Shown: positions 8,184 to 16,332, counted from the stretch's first letter. The stretch is 31,556 nucleotides of DNA from Igneacidithiobacillus copahuensis (GCF_018854015.1 NZ_JAAXYO010000123.1:1-31556); one strand, 5' to 3'. Notes: a model not told the origin generated them from the sequence alone. A program made the numbers and translations.

Positions 8184-9089
8184 TTAGCTCCAGGTCATGG
8201 TTGCGTGCAGCGGGGTCGCGATGGCGTCGATCAGTTTCGAATGATCAGAACGGCGCACCGATACCGACAGCGCCGCAGCTTGCAAGGACTTCGGTAAACG
8301 ATCGACGAAGTCACCAAGCGGTGCAAGATTTCGCGTCCGCTTAAGTGTCCGCACCATCTCTGCATGGAGCGCAGCCGGGTCTAGCGTGGCGAAAAGGTCG
8401 CGCATCTCGGCGTGCATCTGCGTATTAGGAACCTCTGGCACCATTACGCCCATTGCCCGCAAAATTGCGATACTTTCGCCCATGCGCAGCGACTCAAAGA
8501 CAGTCACTGGACAGATTCGTGCCGGGCAGTCCACCGCTTCGCGTATCGTCGAGATCCGGTAGCGATTGGAAAGGCACATCACCCCCACATCATATGGGAC
8601 TGTTTTCAGTACTCCTTCGATATGGCCTTCACTCGCAATCACATTCACTTTGGCGAAAACGCGCTTATAATCTTCGATCTGGTTGGCGAGTCGCGCAAGC
8701 GAATCTCGCTCCGACTTGATTTCATAGACGGTAGCAGTTCCATTTAAAATGACGAGATCAGCCTTGCTACAGCCGGTACGAAACTCATTGAGCATCGAGG
8801 CTGTACGGAGCGAGTGCTTCCCCAGCAATACTTTCTGACTGATTGCCGCTCGATAGATGTATTCGTCGCGGTACCCAGCGACTTTCAAAATCTCGAACGC
8901 GGAGTCGAAGGTGTCGCCGACAGTCGAGTGCGGACCGGCATGCTCAATCAGATTAGTCTGCCCTAGCAGACGACGGTACAAGCCAGATCGGCCTTTCTTC
9001 GCCATTTCACGGAAAACGGCGGCGGAGAACAACCGAGTCAAAGCAGACAGTTGCGCGCCACTGTAGACCTTCCGTTTCCCTGCTCTCAT
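8184..9089 (-). CDS. sce7726 family protein, PD-(D/E)XK nuclease-like
   Basis: The 301-residue protein carries a nuclease-type core: E102, then D111 in SKADLVIL, then E123-I-K125 in TVYEIKSERDSL. This fits the PD-(D/E)XK pattern, with the following LARLANQIEDYKRVFAKVNVI typical of sce7726 proteins. Such proteins are expected to cut or bind nucleic acid, but no substrate is known to me. It is the first gene of the three-gene island; GAGGAGGG precedes the ATG closely. The C-terminal half is helical and ends near the sce7725 start. A nuclease-like enzyme, an sce7725 partner and a RES effector make a defence or interference role plausible. Confidence 0.8.
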   Translation of the reverse strand: MRAGKRKVYSGAQLSALTRLFSAAVFREMAKKGRSGLYRRLLGQTNLIEHAGPHSTVGDTFDSAFEILKVAGYRDEYIYRAAISQKVLLGKHSLRTASMLNEFRTGCSKADLVILNGTATVYEIKSERDSLARLANQIEDYKRVFAKVNVIASEGHIEGVLKTVPYDVGVMCLSNRYRISTIREAVDCPARICPVTVFESLRMGESIAILRAMGVMVPEVPNTQMHAEMRDLFATLDPAALHAEMVRTLKRTRNLAPLGDFVDRLPKSLQAAALSVSVRRSDHSKLIDAIATPLHATMTWS

Positions 9090-9190
9090 CGTACCCTCCT
9101 CGACTCAGGATAGCTTAAACCTTGCCGGGCTGGCCACCAAGCCATTTTACCGACTTTCCTGGAGGCAAACGGGTTTTTGCAAGCCCGCTG
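9090..9190 (-). promoter_or_regulatory. Upstream region of the sce7726-sce7725-RES operon
   Basis: These 101 bases lie between the sce7726-type ATG and the right direct repeat and must hold the island's promoter unless it is read from outside. The coding strand has GAGGAGGG as a strong ribosome site just before the ATG. A TAAAAT at about 9147-9152 could serve as a -10 element, but no convincing -35 box accompanies it. The GGTATAGC element of the plasmid backbone is absent, so the island is not obviously part of that regulon. Confidence 0.35.
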
Positions 9191-9374
9191 GATTTCGCTC
9201 ACAGTCCCACCCCCAACTCCAGCGCCAGATGCAGGCCCATCTCCTTGAGAATCTGCTCCGGCGGCTCATAGCCGAGATTCACGGCTTCCTGCATCAGATT
9301 GCGTTCATGGGACTGGACCAGTATCCGTTGCGGCGATCCGACCGGCAGGGAAGCGCTGTCCGGGTGCCGGTGCA
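9191..9374. repeat. 184-bp direct repeat, right copy (inside intact gene)
   Basis: This copy is the 3' part of the 91-aa gene plus 8 bases past its stop. It matches 6027-6210 with one mismatch. Being part of an intact gene, this is the native copy; the one at 6027 is the duplicate. Confidence 0.95.
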
Positions 9375-9474
9375 GACCGGCCAGAAGTCGCCTCAGGCGT
9401 TCCCGCTTCGCTTCCCTGTCTGTTTTTGCCATGGTTTCCCTGGCCCATTCCTCGATGGCCTGGCCGTGTTTCAT
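9199..9474 (-). CDS. Hypothetical 91-aa plasmid protein
   Basis: I do not recognise a named family. The protein is hydrophilic and highly charged, with a basic stretch KTDREAKRERLRRLLAGL at residues 18-35 likely to be helical. The second half contains EQILKEMGLHLALELGVGL. The start overlaps the stop of the preceding 380-aa gene in ATGA form, so the two are translationally coupled. The last 58 codons are repeated at 6027-6210. The coupling and the duplicated tail argue that this is a true gene. Confidence 0.7.
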   Translation of the reverse strand: MKHGQAIEEWARETMAKTDREAKRERLRRLLAGLHRHPDSASLPVGSPQRILVQSHERNLMQEAVNLGYEPPEQILKEMGLHLALELGVGL

Positions 9475-10613
9475 CGTTCAACCCCCTGCGCCTGGTCACG
9501 GGACTTCGTCAGTACATCGACGCCGAACTTCTCCCGGATCATCTGCGCGGTGCGGTCCTGATCCCCCAGTTGTTTCATGGCTTCGTTGGGCTTCAGGCCG
9601 CCGCCTTGGCCCTCAATCTGGCGGAAGGTGCCCTGCGGGTCGCGCTCGCCGAAGGATGCCGACAAAAACTTCTCTCCGGTAGTGCGGTTCTCGTGGGGCA
9701 GAACGTTGGCGTAGAGCTTGCTTCCGTCTTCCCGCGTAACCGAGGCCGCCAGCATCGGGATCCCGGATTTCGACGTGCGTTCCACGAACTCTACGCTGTG
9801 CCGCTCTTTGATGCCCTGCTCCCTGTTTTCCAAGGCGAGGACACCGCGGGTTTTGCCATGGTCGTCCACATACAGCCCGACGCTGCGCCAGGTTCCCTGC
9901 TCGTCCTTCTGGTGGCCTTCCAGGCGCGGATACACCTGCTTTGGAGCAATCCCCTGCTCCTTCAGGCGCTCGGTCATTGTCTGCACCACTTCGACGAAAT
10001 AGGCTGCACGGGCCGAGTCGGCGATCTGACTCAGTACCTTTTTGTTGTCGCCCATGCCTGCCGCGATCATCGGTGTCTGCGCCTGCCCGATGCGCATCTG
10101 CGCCTGCTCGAAGTGCCCTGGTATGGCTGTGATTTCCTGTTTCTGCGCATCCTTCAGGGTGGCGACATGGTTGGTGAACGTCCGTCCGTCCTCTTTCGTG
10201 ACAAATTCCGCAAAGCCGCCGATGGTGACCGTCTGGCCGGCGTGTTCCTGGCTGGCGCGGTCGAGTTTGGCGATGAGCCGCTGGGCGAACTCGCTGCCGA
10301 TGTCCTCGGACAGGATCGTCTTGTCTGCACCCTGCTCCAGGGTCACACGCAATTTCTGGAATTTTTCGCCGTTGGCCTGGGTTTCCGCAAGCGCGATGCC
10401 CGTGAGTTTGCCGGAGATCTCGGTCTCGTAACGGGCACCGTGGGCCTTGAAAGCAGCGCGGGTGGCTTTCTCGGTTTCCTCTGTGTGCCCCTGCTTCCAG
10501 GCGGCCTCTCCGACTTCGGCTTTGGCGGCAGCCAATGCCGCATTTGTGGGACCATCATTGACGGCGACAAAGGCGTTCGCCAAATTGTTGCGTTGCATCA
10601 TTCGTACTGGCAT
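9471..10613 (-). CDS. Hypothetical 380-aa plasmid accessory protein
   Basis: The product is soluble and hydrophilic, with no signal peptide or membrane segment. It is rich in charged helical stretches at the N-terminus and has several short beta-rich modules, for example IGGFAEFVTKEDGRTFTNHV and DGSKLYANVLPHENRTTGEKFLSASFGERD. These resemble the small repeated modules seen in large polyvalent plasmid proteins, but I cannot assign a domain. A GAGGAG site precedes the ATG. The tandem GGTATAGC pair lies 40 bases upstream, the same arrangement as upstream of the ArdC-like gene, which suggests co-regulation with early-entry functions. It is first in a two-gene operon with the 91-aa gene. Confidence 0.75.
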   Translation of the reverse strand: MPVRMMQRNNLANAFVAVNDGPTNAALAAAKAEVGEAAWKQGHTEETEKATRAAFKAHGARYETEISGKLTGIALAETQANGEKFQKLRVTLEQGADKTILSEDIGSEFAQRLIAKLDRASQEHAGQTVTIGGFAEFVTKEDGRTFTNHVATLKDAQKQEITAIPGHFEQAQMRIGQAQTPMIAAGMGDNKKVLSQIADSARAAYFVEVVQTMTERLKEQGIAPKQVYPRLEGHQKDEQGTWRSVGLYVDDHGKTRGVLALENREQGIKERHSVEFVERTSKSGIPMLAASVTREDGSKLYANVLPHENRTTGEKFLSASFGERDPQGTFRQIEGQGGGLKPNEAMKQLGDQDRTAQMIREKFGVDVLTKSRDQAQGVER

Positions 10614-10652
10614 GACATTACTCCTCTCTGATGAAGACAGTTACCCTGGTGG

Positions 10653-10679
10653 GGTATAGCCCGTCATGGCAGGTATAGC
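10653..10679 (-). promoter_or_regulatory. Tandem GGTATAGC boxes upstream of the 380-aa gene
   Basis: Two exact GGTATAGC copies start at 10653 and 10672, 19 bp apart; on the coding strand they read AAAAAGCTATACC, eleven bases, GCTATACC. The identical spacing and the flanking A-run recur at 16262-16288. They are likely a -10 element and/or operator for a plasmid regulator. Confidence 0.65.
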
Positions 10680-10735
10680 TTTTTACGGATGCCTTCAGGC
10701 TACGGTCCGCTGAACGTCCTTTTGCTTGATCATTT

Positions 10736-10751
10736 GTAATCGGTCGATTAC
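10736..10751 (+). promoter_or_regulatory. Palindromic operator of the toxin-antitoxin pair
   Basis: GTAATCGGTCGATTAC is a perfect 7-bp inverted repeat around GT, ending 9 bases before the toxin ATG. Toxin-antitoxin operons are usually repressed by their antitoxin at such palindromes; that role is inferred from position. Confidence 0.6.
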
Positions 10752-10760
10752 GATAGGTTC

Positions 10761-11060
10761 ATGATTTACACGGTAAAGCTATTCGACGAGTTCTCCGACT
10801 GGCTCAAAGACCTGAAAGATGGGCCGACTCGACAGCGCCTTAGCAAGCGGCTACGCAAGGCCCAGTTGGGAAACCTGGGAGATGTGGAGCCGGTAGGAGA
10901 AGGTGTGTTCGAAATGCGCGAACACTTTGGCCCCGGTTGGCGCATGTACTATGCCCAGCGTGGCGAGACAACCATTGTGATGCTTGCCGGTGGTAACAAG
11001 TCCACGCAGCAAGCCGACATTAGCCGGGCTATTGCGCTGGCGAAGCGATTGGAGGATTGA
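10761..11060 (+). CDS. RelE/HigB-type toxin of a type II toxin-antitoxin pair
   Basis: The 99-residue protein (MIYTVKLFDEFSDWLKDLKD...) matches the phage Gp49/HigB-like killer family. The central part GVFEMREHFGPGWRMYYAQRGETTIVMLAGGNKSTQQADI is the family's most conserved region. Members act as ribosome-associated mRNA interferases; cleavage here is inferred. The toxin precedes the antitoxin, the HigBA order. The ribosome site of the antitoxin lies inside the toxin's last codons, so translation is coupled. It stands on the plus strand between two minus-strand operons and probably stabilises the plasmid. Confidence 0.9.
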   Translation: MIYTVKLFDEFSDWLKDLKDGPTRQRLSKRLRKAQLGNLGDVEPVGEGVFEMREHFGPGWRMYYAQRGETTIVMLAGGNKSTQQADISRAIALAKRLED

Positions 11061-11062
11061 CC

Positions 11063-11374
11063 ATGACCAAAAGGATAAAAATTTCTGAGATTCCCGAGTT
11101 CGATGCATCCGAGTATCTGAATAGCGAAGAGGATGTGGCGGCATACCTGACGGCGATTCTTGAAGAAAACGATCCTGCGCTGCTGGCTGCGGCCCTCGGC
11201 GACATTGCCCGCGCACGCGGGATGTCGCAGGTTGCGAAGGATTCTGGTATCGCCCGCGAAGCCCTGTACAAAGCGCTTCGACCCGGTAGTGAACCGCGAT
11301 TCGAGACCATCAGTCGCGTTTGTTCAGCCTTGGGTGTGCGACTGGTTGCACAGCCGATGCATCAGGAGCAATAA
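11063..11374 (+). CDS. HigA-like antitoxin, helix-turn-helix protein
   Basis: The 103-residue protein has an Xre-type helix-turn-helix at about residues 50-95: ALGDIARARGMSQVAKDSGIAREALYKALRPGSEPRFETISRVCSALGV, the pattern of addiction-module antidotes. The N-terminus KISEIPEFDASEYLNSEEDVAAYLTAIL is the usual partner-binding part. I chose the ATG at 11063 because GGAGGA ends 6 bases before it; a TTG at 11057 in the same frame is less likely. It should neutralise the toxin and repress the pair at the palindrome upstream. Confidence 0.9.
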   Translation: MTKRIKISEIPEFDASEYLNSEEDVAAYLTAILEENDPALLAAALGDIARARGMSQVAKDSGIAREALYKALRPGSEPRFETISRVCSALGVRLVAQPMHQEQ

Positions 11375-11419
11375 CGTATTCCACGTTTATGGCGAGGCGG
11401 GAAGCTCTGAAGCACAGAG

Positions 11420-12316
11420 TTACCTCTCCAAATCCTGGTCCTGCTGCTTCTGCGGTTGCTGCCGTGCCGGGCCCAGCACGTTGCCGCGTGGGGCACGGCT
11501 TTGTTCCTGGTCCTTGAGGGCTTTCTGGTAAATTTCTGCCGCGAGTTTGTTGCCCGGCTCCAGTTGGATGCCCATTTTTACCGCCATTTCTGCCGTCTGT
11601 TTCAGGAATGCAGGGTGGCCCTCAAAATGGACTGGTTGCCCGAAGCGCTGCACAGCCGCCTGCAGGGCGGTGCCCACGGCCAGCTCGCGCTTCTCCTGTG
11701 CCGTACGCCCTATGCCCAGCATGGCGCGGCGGGTCACGGTAATGTGGTCGCCATAGTCCAGGACCAGTGGCCGGTTTTTATGTGCGAGAATCGGTACGGG
11801 TTTCTGGCGCGCGAAGGAAGGTCGATTCGTGGCCTTTTCCGGCTCCGCTGCGCGAGGCTCCTGAGGAAAAAGTGGCTTCGTCTCCGGGGCCTGCGGCCAC
11901 GGCTGCTCCGGTTCCACCACCGGTTTCTCCAGAGGGGCGGGCTTTTTTATCTCGGGATCGACGGCCAAATCCAGCTTTCCTGGCTTCGGCAGGCCATCAT
12001 GTTCCATCTCCACTTTTTGCTGTTGTTCAACTTTTTGCGACGGGCCAAAGGTCACGCCATCGGCGTCCAGCTCACGCGCATTCCACAAACCGTGCGCCTC
12101 GACCTGGGCAAAGATCTGGTTCGCCACAAATCCGCGCGAATGAGGGTTCTTTTCGATGAGCGTCTGAACTTCCCTGTGCAAGGGATCGGCTACCGGTATA
12201 AAGGCGGTCGTGTTCATGTCTGCATGGACAACGTGGAGACCTTTGCTGTTCTCTTCGTGCATATTCAGAACATCCAGAGGTCCATATGAAAATAAATAGT
12301 CAATCTGTGCTGCCAT
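11420..12316 (-). CDS. LPD7-domain plasmid protein, proline-rich linker
   Basis: The start at 12316 follows GAGGAG; the longer open frame upstream lacks a ribosome site. The 298-residue product has a short N-terminal domain (MAAQIDYLFSYGPLDVLNMHEE...) and a long Pro/Glu/Lys-rich linker around residues 100-190. A C-terminal domain reads VLDYGDHITVTRRAMLG...ELAVGTALQAAVQRFGQPVHFEGHPAFLKQTAEMAVKMGIQL. That pattern resembles large polyvalent protein-associated domain 7, often attached to relaxases and other transferred plasmid proteins. It is third in the ArdC-like operon, 55 bases after the 121-aa gene. Its function is unknown; a role in DNA processing on entry is a guess. Confidence 0.7.
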   Translation of the reverse strand: MAAQIDYLFSYGPLDVLNMHEENSKGLHVVHADMNTTAFIPVADPLHREVQTLIEKNPHSRGFVANQIFAQVEAHGLWNARELDADGVTFGPSQKVEQQQKVEMEHDGLPKPGKLDLAVDPEIKKPAPLEKPVVEPEQPWPQAPETKPLFPQEPRAAEPEKATNRPSFARQKPVPILAHKNRPLVLDYGDHITVTRRAMLGIGRTAQEKRELAVGTALQAAVQRFGQPVHFEGHPAFLKQTAEMAVKMGIQLEPGNKLAAEIYQKALKDQEQSRAPRGNVLGPARQQPQKQQDQDLER

Positions 12317-12371
12317 GTGGGTATGCTCCTCATAATACGTAGGGAATGATGTCCGATCACGCGGTAAGTGA

Positions 12372-12737
12372 TCAGCGCCCATAAGACGCCGCATTACCCT
12401 GGGGATCGATGACCGTACCCTGGTAGGTCCGGACATCGACGCCAAAAATGGCCGCCACTTCCTCATCCGGGAGCTGCTCTGCAACCCCAACCTCGCCCCC
12501 TATCATGGACAGATACTCCAACGACATGCGGACCATGGAGAGGTCGGCAGGATCACCCGATTGACAATAAACGACATCAGGCGCTTCCTCGCGAATCAAC
12601 TTGTCGATGGCCAGTGAATAACCACCCAGTCCAGTCGGATCATCGACCGGGATCATTCGTGCCGGTGATGTTCCGATGAACAGATTACAGGCCGGTCGTG
12701 TGGAACCATTACTGAACAGACGGCTGAGTATTCCCAT
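12372..12737 (-). CDS. Hypothetical 121-aa plasmid protein
   Basis: I do not recognise this protein. It is acidic and soluble, with no membrane segment, and contains SLAIDKLIREEAPDVVYCQSGDPADLSMVRMSLEYLSMIGGEVGVAEQLPDEEVAAIFGV. Its ATG lies 3 bases after the stop of the ArdC-like gene, with GGGAGA of the ribosome site inside that gene's end. The tight spacing to both neighbours supports a real gene in one operon. Confidence 0.65.
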   Translation of the reverse strand: MGILSRLFSNGSTRPACNLFIGTSPARMIPVDDPTGLGGYSLAIDKLIREEAPDVVYCQSGDPADLSMVRMSLEYLSMIGGEVGVAEQLPDEEVAAIFGVDVRTYQGTVIDPQGNAASYGR

Positions 12738-12740
12738 TTT

Positions 12741-15700
12741 TCACATCTCCCATTCCAGGTCAGTTTTTTGTCGTGCGACGGACTGAATTGCCCGCCCGAC
12801 ATGCGTATCCACGGCTTGCGCTGCGCGCAGCGTTGCCGCAAGGGCATCGTCGCGGACTGTCAGCCGTTTTTGTGTTTCGGGGTTGATCCAGGCCAACGGG
12901 TTGGCCGTTGTGTCTGCCTGCGTAAATCCTCTGGCAATCCCTTCATCGAGATACCTTCTGGCATTGACGGTCTTGTGTGTGCCGTCTGGTCGTGGCAGGG
13001 TGAGGCTGTGCTGTTCCAAAACTTCCAGGGACTTCGCCAGCCGGTCGGCAGCGCCGACGGAGTCCGACAGGCCGGCCGACGACACTTGGGGCTCCTGCGC
13101 TTTCTCCAAAGGCTTTTCTGGCAAATTCAATGGAATTTTCGCTGTCTCCATGGCCTTCACCAGGTCACCGTCAGGATCCAAGGATTGGACCGCCTTGCAG
13201 AACTCGTTGAAACGCCGATCATTGAATCGCGTTGTCGCAGATGTCTGCGGGTTTCTCAAGAAACGCTCGACCACCGCGCCGTTTTTGTGGGAACCGACCT
13301 GCGTGTAACCGCGGCTTGCCTTTAGCTCAATGTATTCCTGTCCATCGACGACCCTGGATCCGCCATCAATCGAAACACGGACTTGTGAACTGCTCAGAGC
13401 ATCGAACGCTACCCGCAAGGCTTTGCGGGGAGCCTCTTCGCGTTCACGTTCCGCTTTTTTTGCGGCAGCCTGTTGCAGTGCCGCCACCTTCTCCGGCCCC
13501 GCCCAGGCTTCGAGTTGCGCCACACGCTCTTTTTGCGACTTGCCCAGCGCAATTCCCGTCATCCGGGTAAAGACCTCCTGCGATGCTGGGTTTTGGCTGT
13601 TATGTCCGATCAGACTCAACATCCTGGGCAAATTCTTCTGTTCAATGTCGTCCAGAATCGCCCGTACTGGCTGGCTATGCTCGCTCACGAAAATGCCCTG
13701 TTTCCAGTACACCGCTGCGGCTTCAAGCTCTTTGGACACTGGCGTCGTACCAGCATCCACTCCCTGCAGGACCTCTTTGCCGCGTTCACGAATCTGTGCC
13801 TTCCATTGCTCATCCAACGCACGGCGGAAGTCGCTGGCGCGCTCGCGTTGCTTTTCGCTAATTTCTCTGTATTTTTGAACTTCAGGGGTTTGGTACACTT
13901 CCGTAACGCCAGCCCTCTCAAGCTCCAGAATGTGCCGATCCGTACCGCGATCAGGACCCTCGCGGATGATCCCAAATACATCATCCACGCCTTGCTGGTA
14001 GTCTTTACGCAGCTTGATTTGTGCTTGCTCATCCAAAGGATCGAGCTTCGCTGCGGTTTCACGAGTTTTGTCAAATAGGGCATCCATCTTGTCAGGCATG
14101 GTTTCCGTCACCTGCCGCAACTGTTCCCGTGCCGCCTGCGTAGCAATATCCGGGTAAAATTCAGCAACATCAAGTCCGCGAAGCTGTGGCTTCACCGTTA
14201 TTTCCTTCCCAATCAGGCCACAATAACGGTTCATATCCGTATTACTACCGTCTGGAACCATCGGGGACGAAGGTGAAAAGACCAGAAGCGGCTTACCGTC
14301 TTTTCGCTGAATTTCCAGCGCATTTGTGTCGTATACGGCGTTGAGTTTGCCTGTTACCGATTCAAGCTCCTCACGCCCGCCATCGTGCGGCAGTGTGTAA
14401 AATAGCTTACCCTCGCTTTTCGGCAGAACCGCAGCGGATTCCAGCAAATAGTGTGGCGTGCGCGGACGATCAGAAACGCCGTTGTATATATCGTCGCCTG
14501 TGTCCAAATCGAAAATGATGACGCTCTTTTCGTTGGGCGCACGAATATCCACCGTCATGCCCTTCAAGGCAAAAAGTTTGTCCAAATCCTTCTCATAATC
14601 TCCAGAATCCTTGAAGTTGGCGAATGAAAGTCCGTCCGGCATCAAAACAAAAACACGGCTGCCGTCGATCATGGTCATTTTCAGCTCGCGCGCCTTGTAT
14701 TCAACCTCGTCAACGCGACCGCTTACCGCGCTGACCGGGACATACCGCACCTCGTCGCTGACATATGGCTGGATGTCAGTGCGTGGAGTCAGGACCAGCG
14801 TAGTTCTGATTGCTGGTATGCTCTCCAACAATCCTGCGTCTGGAGTCTTTTCTGGTTGTTCAGGCTCTTTCTGCGCTTCCTGCAATGCCCGCTCCACCGT
14901 CAGAAGAACCTCTCTTTCCACAGGGTTTTGCAGTTCATCGCTCATGTTGCGCTTATAAGTTTCCGTGAACGGATCGATGGCATCCATTGCTTCAGGCGAA
15001 ATAACTCCTGGAATATGCTGCTTCAGGACACTTTCAGGGATCGAAACGATGCGGGGTTCGTCACTTATACCTGGAATCGAAAGAGACGATCCATCTTCCC
15101 TGTACAGCCGCAAGATCGGGAATATGCGATACCGGTTTGGCTGCCCGCCATCTTCTGCATCGAAGATGAGCGCTTCCTGCTCTCGTCCAAGCTCATCGTT
15201 GTATCGCACATAATCACCGCGAGAGAGCGTGGCGACCTCCTGCTCACCCACGGAAATTCCTGGATCACGGCCAACCTCAACGGCTTGTTCCAGTTCCGGC
15301 GTCCGCTCGATCAGATAATCACTGATGCTCTGCGCATCCTTGATGACTTGCATGATCGTCTGCTTGCGCTCTTTTTCCGGCAGGGCCTTGAGCCAGCCGG
15401 CAAGATACGCGGCGCTGTTGCCTGCCTCACGATCCTGCTCCACGTCCTGCGCGGCGGGGTCGAAACCAAGGCCCAGGCTCGCCGCCGTCATGGCAGCCGA
15501 CATCTCGGCCCGCAACTCTTCGACGGCATATTCCGGGCTACCAAACGGATTGCCCAGCTTACGGGAAAGACGGTGTTCGTGGCCGGTGGCGTGGGACAAC
15601 TCGTGCAGCAATGTCGTGTCGTGTCCGACCGCCTTCTCGAAGGTTTCGATGGGCGGCATTTGCACATGGTCCGTTGATGAATGATAAAACGCTGCACCGC

Positions 15701-16232
15701 CGCCGTAGCCCAGGGAGACGCCCATCGCTTCGGCCAGCTTCGGCAGGCGTTCGTCAGGTTTTCCGTCTACTTCATGGGTAATGTCCGGGCGCTCCAGGGG
15801 CGGAATGCCGTCGATCTGGGAGGCGTGAAAGACCGTATAGTAACGGACACCAAGCCGCTTCTCCGTGGGCTCGATGTCGGTCGCTCCCTGTTCCTCCAGT
15901 CGCCGGATTTCTTCCTCTGTGAGCTTATGCTCGTATTCCTTCCAGACTTCCAGCGGCAGGCCGGAAGCACCCTTGCGCACCTGCCAGCCTTTCTCCTGGG
16001 CCTGTTTGTAGGTACACCAGCGCGGGTCGGACGCATCAGGAGAGAACATCATCAGGGTTTCCCGATTCACGCCACGATATGGCTTGCCGGTCACAGCATT
16101 GACTGGAACCTGGACCTCACCAGACTTCCACGGCTTCTGCCACCGCGCGGTGCCCTGCTCCATCTGCTGAATCAGCCGGTCGGCCACATCCAGACGGAAG
16201 TCGCGCTTTTCTTCCTTGCCCCGTGATGCCAT
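12741..16232 (-). CDS. Very large ArdC-like antirestriction / metallopeptidase protein
   Basis: The 1163-residue protein has an ArdC/TraC-type head. Residues 10-140 (RLIQQMEQGTARWQKPW...VNAVTGKPYRGVN) form the single-strand DNA-binding DUF1738-like domain. A zincin domain follows with HELSHATGH at 210-218 and a downstream EELRAEMSAA helix that may give the third ligand. ArdC proteins protect incoming single-stranded DNA from restriction and are usually about 300 residues. Here some 850 further residues follow: a beta-rich middle (about 330-640), charged helical regions (about 690-930), and a C-terminal part similar in style to relaxase-associated modules. GGGAGGG precedes the ATG, and the promoter region has the tandem GGTATAGC boxes. 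It heads an operon with the 121-aa and LPD7 genes. The head assignment is firm; the tail has no function I can name. Confidence 0.85.
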   Translation of the reverse strand: MASRGKEEKRDFRLDVADRLIQQMEQGTARWQKPWKSGEVQVPVNAVTGKPYRGVNRETLMMFSPDASDPRWCTYKQAQEKGWQVRKGASGLPLEVWKEYEHKLTEEEIRRLEEQGATDIEPTEKRLGVRYYTVFHASQIDGIPPLERPDITHEVDGKPDERLPKLAEAMGVSLGYGGGAAFYHSSTDHVQMPPIETFEKAVGHDTTLLHELSHATGHEHRLSRKLGNPFGSPEYAVEELRAEMSAAMTAASLGLGFDPAAQDVEQDREAGNSAAYLAGWLKALPEKERKQTIMQVIKDAQSISDYLIERTPELEQAVEVGRDPGISVGEQEVATLSRGDYVRYNDELGREQEALIFDAEDGGQPNRYRIFPILRLYREDGSSLSIPGISDEPRIVSIPESVLKQHIPGVISPEAMDAIDPFTETYKRNMSDELQNPVEREVLLTVERALQEAQKEPEQPEKTPDAGLLESIPAIRTTLVLTPRTDIQPYVSDEVRYVPVSAVSGRVDEVEYKARELKMTMIDGSRVFVLMPDGLSFANFKDSGDYEKDLDKLFALKGMTVDIRAPNEKSVIIFDLDTGDDIYNGVSDRPRTPHYLLESAAVLPKSEGKLFYTLPHDGGREELESVTGKLNAVYDTNALEIQRKDGKPLLVFSPSSPMVPDGSNTDMNRYCGLIGKEITVKPQLRGLDVAEFYPDIATQAAREQLRQVTETMPDKMDALFDKTRETAAKLDPLDEQAQIKLRKDYQQGVDDVFGIIREGPDRGTDRHILELERAGVTEVYQTPEVQKYREISEKQRERASDFRRALDEQWKAQIRERGKEVLQGVDAGTTPVSKELEAAAVYWKQGIFVSEHSQPVRAILDDIEQKNLPRMLSLIGHNSQNPASQEVFTRMTGIALGKSQKERVAQLEAWAGPEKVAALQQAAAKKAEREREEAPRKALRVAFDALSSSQVRVSIDGGSRVVDGQEYIELKASRGYTQVGSHKNGAVVERFLRNPQTSATTRFNDRRFNEFCKAVQSLDPDGDLVKAMETAKIPLNLPEKPLEKAQEPQVSSAGLSDSVGAADRLAKSLEVLEQHSLTLPRPDGTHKTVNARRYLDEGIARGFTQADTTANPLAWINPETQKRLTVRDDALAATLRAAQAVDTHVGRAIQSVARQKTDLEWEM

Positions 16233-16261
16233 GTCTTTCCCTCCCGCAGATTGCCTGTGGA

Positions 16262-16288
16262 GGTATAGCGAGGGATGGACGGTATAGC
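16262..16288 (-). promoter_or_regulatory. Tandem GGTATAGC boxes upstream of the ArdC-like gene
   Basis: Exact GGTATAGC copies start at 16262 and 16281, 19 bp apart, and the distal copy is followed by TTTTT on the plus strand. The arrangement copies that at 10653-10679 although the sequence between the boxes differs, so the box and spacing, not the filler, are conserved. The box lies 30 bases from the ArdC-like ATG. Confidence 0.65.
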
Positions 16289-16332
16289 TTTTTGGGGTAC
16301 GGAACGGGCTGTGCCTGGGCTATATCATACTC

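Noticed and set aside
6211..9190. The sce7726-RES island as a simple insertion-sequence or integron cassette
   Set aside because: No transposase, integrase, attC-like site or short terminal inverted repeats are seen; only the 184-bp direct repeat borders it.
9229..10631. A 401-aa plus-strand frame and similar long plus-strand frames opposite the plasmid backbone (for example 11456-12289, 21771-23201, 25736-26680)
   Set aside because: The minus-strand frames at the same places have ribosome sites, coupled overlaps and recognised domains; the plus-strand ones are shadows.
11405..11419. Possible terminator hairpin CTCTG-AAGCA-CAGAG between the antitoxin gene and the LPD7 gene
   Set aside because: The stem is only 5 bp and no T-run follows on either strand.
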